20,000 nucleotides of DNA from Cryptomeria japonica (Eukaryota > Streptophyta > Pinopsida > Cupressales > Cupressaceae): NCBI RefSeq assembly GCF_030272615.1, contig NW_026729355.1, positions 22,501 to 42,500 on the forward strand. The letters run 5' to 3'. Shown piece by piece: positions 16,017 to 20,000 of the stretch. A model generated the notes under the pieces. It was given only the letters and a program-made list of their open reading frames with translations. It did not search any database and was not told the origin of the DNA. Position 1 is the first letter of the stretch. Every line of letters starts with the position of its first letter. A program made the position numbers and the translations under genes.

Positions 16017-18468
16017 GCCGGGGCAAACCCAGCCAAGGTGCCCACCCCGACGAAGGTGCACGCGAGGTGCGCACCCGGGGCAAACCGGGCTCCGACAACG
16101 TGCACGCAGCACCTTGGAGCACACTTCGAAGCACTCCCGGGTGCCCACCGGCGTTGCGCACCGTGGTGGGCAGCGAGGTGCGCACCTTTGATGCGCTGCC
16201 TTCACTAATTTCCAGAAAAGGCAAAAAAAAATGAGATTTTAAAATTTCCGTTTTGAAAGATAGTGAAAAAAACGGAACGCGGGTGCCATCTTGAGCCCGC
16301 CCTGGTGCGCAGCCCAGGCAAGGCATGCGCACCAAGGTGCCCACCCGCGGTGCACGCCCGGGGCAAACCGGGCTCCGACTTCGTGCAGGCCGCACCTTGG
16401 AGCACACTTCGGAGCGCTCCTTGGTGCGCACCATGGTGCCCACCAGGGCGCACCCGGGGCAAACCGGGCTCCGACTTCGTGCACGCCGCACCTTGGAGCA
16501 CACATCGGAGCGCTCCCAGGTTCGCACCAGCGTTGCGCACCTTTGATGCGCTGCCTTCACTAATTTCCAGAAAAGGCAAAAAAAAACGATATTTTAAAAT
16601 TTCCGTTCTGAAAGATAGTGAAAAAAACGGAACGCGGGTGCCATCTTGAGCCCTTCCTGGTGCGCAGCCCAGGCAAGTTGTGCGCACCAAGGTGCCCACC
16701 CTGGCGGAGGTGCGCGCCCGGGGCAAACCGGGCTCCGACTTCGTGCACTGCATGGTGCCCACCAAGGCGCGCAACCCAGCCAAGGTGCCCACCGCAGCGA
16801 AGGTGCACGCGAGGTGCGCACCCGAGGTGCACACCCGGGGCAAACCGAGCTCCGACTTCGTGCACGCCGCACCTTGGAGCACACTTCAGAGCGCTCCTTG
16901 GTGCGCACCAGGGCGCGCAACCCAGCCAAGGTGCTCACCCCGGCGAAGGTGCACGCGAGGTGCGCACCCGGGGCAAGCCGGGCTCGGACTTCGTGCACGC
17001 CGCACCTTGGAGCACACATCGGAGCGCTCCCGGGTTCGCACCAGCATTGCGCACCTTTGATGCGCTGCCTTCACTAATTTCCAGAAAAGGCAAAAAAAAA
17101 AAAAAAAACGAGATTTTAAAATTTCCGTTTTGAAAGATAGTGAAAAAAACGGAACGCGGGTGCCATCTTGAGCCCGCCCTGGTGTGCAGCCCAGGCAAGT
17201 TGTGCGCACCAAGGCACCCACCCTGGCCAAGGTGGGTCACGGGGTGGGTCCTAGGGTGGGTAACGGGGTGGGTACTAAGGTGCGTGCCAAGGTGGGTCAT
17301 GGGGTGGGTGCCAAGGTGGGCACCAGGGTGGGTGTGCACCAACCCTAGCCAGGGTAGGTCACGGGGTGGTTGTCGGGGTGGGCGTCAAGGAGCCAAGGTG
17401 GGTGGCAAGTAGCCAAGTTGCGTGCCAAGGTGGGTGTCGGGGTGGGTGCCAAGGATCCAAGGTGGGTGCCAAGGAACCAAGGTGGGTGTCTGGGTGGGTG
17501 CCGAGGTGGGAGCCAGGGTGGGTCCCAAGGTGAGTGCAAAGGTGGGTGCCAGGGTCAAGGTGAGTGCCAATGTGGGTTCCAAGGTGCCAGGGTCAGGGTG
17601 AGTGCCAATGTGGGTTCAAAGGTGCTAAGTTGGGTGCGAGGTTGGGTGCGAGGGTGGGTGGGTGCCAAGGTGTGCTAGGTGGAAGCCCGGGTGGGTCGGC
17701 ATCCCATGGGTGTCGAGTTGGGTGCCTGATGGGTGCTTCTTGTCAAGTTTTAGTCGTCGGGACTCATTTCGAGCCTTAGAGGTCGTTTCTTGTCCGGTTG
17801 CCCTGTCTTCGACCTGGGAACCCAATTTTGGTCCTCGGGTCCCATTTTTTTTTGTCTCGCATCCCACTTTTGGCCTGTGGCCTTTTCGGGGTCGATTCTC
17901 GTTTTGGGCATCAGAGCATGTTTCTTCTCCTAAAACCCAATATTTGTTTATTAAGTCTCGGAACACATTTTTGTTCTCGTGGACCCATCATGGGTCTTGG
18001 AACGCATTTGTGGTCCTTGGGTCCCATTTTGCATCCCGAAACTTGTGTTTTGGTGCTTGATCCCTATTTTGGGTGCCCACCTTGCACCAAGTGCGCACCC
18101 GGGGCAAACCGAGCGCCTTGGTGCACCGGGGCAAGATCGAGCGTGCACCCGAGGCGCCCCGAACATGCACCAAGGTGCACTCGGCCCACATGTGAGCGCA
18201 GGTCGTTGCGCCCGAGGTGGTGTGTGGGCACCGCGTTGCAGACGGGACACTGCACGCACACGACGCCCCGTCCAGGTGCACGCACGTAGGCCGGGCCGGG
18301 TGCACACCCGACGCCCTAGCAAGGTGCGCGCACCCGGGCAGGGCTCACACTTGGCGAACGGGGCGCACTTCGCGAGGGAGGGTGTGCACCTCGACGGGGG
18401 TGGGTGGCCGGGGTGGATTCGCACGTGGGTCGCGGTTTGCTAAGTACACACTGCGACAAGCTCATAAC

Positions 18469-18587
18469 GGGTGCGATCATACCAGCGTTAGTGCACCGGA
18501 TCCCATCAGAACTCCGCAGTTAAGCGCGCTTGGGCCGGAGTAGTACTGGGATGGGTGACCTCCCGGGAAGTCCCGGTGTTGCACCCT
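18469..18587 (+). rRNA. 5S ribosomal RNA gene, copy 2
   Basis: Identical in sequence to copy 1 at 12434, with the same internal control elements (box A at 18519-18535, box C at 18549-18566) and the same upstream TAAGTA at -28 and C at -1. The gene is intact. Two identical genes inside a nearly identical 6-kb unit are consistent with recent amplification of the whole unit rather than independent 5S insertions. Confidence 0.97.
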
Positions 18588-18599
18588 TTTTTAGTTTTT
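18587..18599 (+). terminator. Pol III terminator, 5S copy 2
   Basis: T6 (18587-18592) directly abuts the gene end and is followed by AG and T5 (18595-18599). Unlike copy 1, the first T-run is unbroken, so it should terminate efficiently. Confidence 0.75.
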
Positions 18600-20000
18600 C
18601 GCCGGGCGTCGCAATGCTATTTGAATAAACCTTTTGCCCGTTTGCGTTCTCGTCGGGGCCGGGCCGGGCCGGGGTGCGCTGCCCGCACTACCGCGCGCGC
18701 GGGGGCGACACCGAGCGCGCACCCGAGGCGCCCCGAGCACACAGGCCACGGTGCAACCCGGGCGTTGTGCGCGCACCCCGGTGCGCCCGAGGTGCTGCGC
18801 GCGCACCCAGGTGAAATCGGTGTGCACCTCGGCCAGTGCGCGCTCGGTCGAGTCGCGCACGTTGGCCAAGGTGCACGGTGATGTTTCTTACTCTAAGGTT
18901 CCGCACCAGACGCCCGGGACAGGTGAGCGAAGCTGGGCGGGGCCGGGTGCGCGGCCGGGGCAGGTGCACGCAGCTGGAGAGAGCTTTGGAGCACACCAGA
19001 GGTGCGCACCTTGGAGCACACTTCGGAGCGCACCAATGATGCGCTCCATTCAAAAGTTTCCTGAAAAGGCAAAAAAAGTTGAGATTATAGAATTTCCCAC
19101 TTGAGAGATTGTAAAAAAAAAAAATTTAAAATGAAGGAAACGCGGGTGCCAAGGTGTGCGCGCCCGGGTGCGCAGCCCAGCCAAGGTGTGCGCACCAAGG
19201 CGCCCACCCTGGCGAAGGTGCACGCAAGGTGCGCACCCGAGGCAAACCGGACAATTAACCCAACTTTCGACTTCGCGCGCACCTGCGCACCTTGGAGCGC
19301 ACTTCGGAGCGCTCCTTGGTGCGCACCAATCTTGGGCACCTCGGAGTGCACCATGGCGCCCACCAAGGTGCGCACCCGGGGCAAACCGAGCTCCGACTTC
19401 GTGCGCACCTTGGAGCGCACGAAAGGTGCGCACCATGGCGCCCACCAAGGTGCGCAGCCCAGCCAAGGCGTGCGCATCAAGGTGCGCACCCTGGCGAAGG
19501 TGCGCACCCGGGGCAAACCGAGCTCCGACTTCGTGCGCACCTTGGAGCGCACAAAGGGTGCGCAACCCAGCCAAGGTGTGCGCACCCCGGGCAAACCGAG
19601 CTCCGAATCGTGCGCACCTTGGAGCACACTTCGGAGCCCTCCTTGGTGCGCACCGATGTTGCGCACCTCGGAGCGCACCCGGGGAAAACAATGCAATTAA
19701 CCCGACTTTCGACTTCGTGGGCACCTCGGAGCGCTCTCGGGTTCGCACCTCGGAGCACACCGAGGTGCGCACCTTTGATGCGCTGCCTTCACCAATTTCC
19801 AGAAAAGGCAAGAAAACATTGAGAAGGTGTGCGCACCGAGGTGCCCACCCTGGCGAAGGTGCACGCGAGGTGCGCACCCGGGGCAAACCGGGCTCCGACT
19901 TCGTGCACGCCATGCTGCGCACCTTGGAGGGCCATGGTGCGCACCTTGGAGCACACTTCGGAGCGCTCAATGGTGCCCAACCCAGCCAAGGTGCCCACCG

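Larger units (their letters stand above)
15225..17213. repeat. Five AT-rich modules with GC-rich spacers (0.36-0.51-kb units)
   Basis: Modules start near 15225, 15716, 16184, 16541 and 17053 (spacings about 491, 468, 357 and 512). Each has TTTGATGCGCTGCCTTCACT, AATTTCCAGAAAAGGCAAAA, an A-run of variable length (longest in the last), GAGATTTTAAAATTTCCG, TTTTGAAAGATAGTG, ACGGAACGCGGGTGCCATCT and TGAGCCCGCCCTGG. Between them lie pieces of the 5S-flanking GC-rich repeats, differing in length between units. The first two spacers share a 93-bp segment. I see no gene. Confidence 0.88.
11181..17215 (+). repeat. 6,035-bp tandem unit, copy 1 (contains a 5S gene)
   Basis: Sequence from about 11181 reappears from about 17216, and everything compared up to 20000 is displaced by exactly 6,035 bp, including both 5S genes (12434 and 18469). 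I found three substitutions in the overlap (11230/17265, 12555/18590, 12630/18665) and no length change, so the duplication is recent or the copies are actively homogenised. The unit contains, in order, a G-rich repeat, a 0.36-kb low-repeat segment, GC-rich DNA, 5S, GC-rich DNA with an AT-rich module, a 207-bp array, and five AT-rich modules with GC-rich spacers. Confidence 0.95.
17216..20000 (+). repeat. 6,035-bp tandem unit, copy 2 (cut by the window end)
   Basis: Matches 11181-13965 at a constant offset of 6,035 bp. It holds the G-rich repeat (17216-17725), the T-rich low-repeat segment (17726-18085), GC-rich 5' flank (18086-18468), 5S copy 2, GC-rich 3' flank, AT-rich module 1 (19038-19170), the irregular repeats, truncated module 2 (19774-19830) and the start of the 207-bp array. 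At the junction, GCACCAAGGCACCCACCCTG (end of copy 1) runs into GGCCAAGGTGGGTCACGGGG (start of copy 2). Confidence 0.95.

Noticed and set aside
15225-17182. Poly-A tails of retroposons (SINE-like) in the AT-rich modules
   Set aside because: The A-runs are internal to a conserved module with fixed sequence on both sides, and I saw no target-site duplications or tRNA-like heads.
1-20000. 18S, 5.8S or 26S rRNA ends
   Set aside because: I looked for the 18S start (TACCTGGTTGATCCTGCC) and typical 26S end sequence on both strands and did not see them.

Overview
The window is non-coding plant nuclear DNA. It reads as the interior of a very long ribosomal DNA intergenic spacer (IGS) that carries embedded 5S rRNA genes. 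Two intact 5S genes, 6,035 bp apart on the + strand, are the only genes I can support. Their sequence (AGCGTTAGTGCACC in the 5' half, GCGCGCTTGGGCCGGAGTAG in the middle) matches what I know of gymnosperm 5S RNA; a fern or lycophyte is not excluded. I recognised no 18S, 5.8S or 26S sequence and no credible protein gene. The long open frames are by-products of GC-rich tandem repeats that stay open on both strands.

Layout. 1-5203: a 188-bp tandem array, about 27 copies, with a homogenised core and diverged left edge. 5204-6590: three larger units (441-490 bp), each with a promoter-like box and a conserved hairpin. 6640-6960: a 50/56-bp repeat cluster. 6961-8098: four 311-bp units, each with a box. 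8096-8720: a 38/52-bp minisatellite. 8721-9790: 157-bp units with six more boxes. 9790-9970: a palindrome-rich cluster and a promoter unit that has lost its box. 9965-11690: a G-rich GGGTGGGTGCC minisatellite. 11181-17215: a 6,035-bp unit holding the 5S gene, GC-rich 5S-flanking repeats and AT-rich modules. 17216-20000: the start of a second, nearly identical 6,035-bp unit.

How it may work. Thirteen boxes read TTATATAGGGG on the minus strand, which resembles the plant RNA polymerase I start consensus (TATATAGGGG type). If that is right, 35S rRNA transcription runs leftward. The boxes would then be a cluster of spacer and gene promoters, the 188-bp array would be 5' external transcribed spacer, 18S would lie left of position 1, and 26S beyond position 20000. 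The 5S genes would sit upstream of the promoters on the opposite strand. Linked 5S-35S rDNA is known in some gymnosperms, including cases with 5S antisense to 35S (Podocarpus), so the layout is plausible, but the 35S orientation is inferred. The same boxes read on the + strand look like an ordinary TATA box, so flanking sequence must decide.
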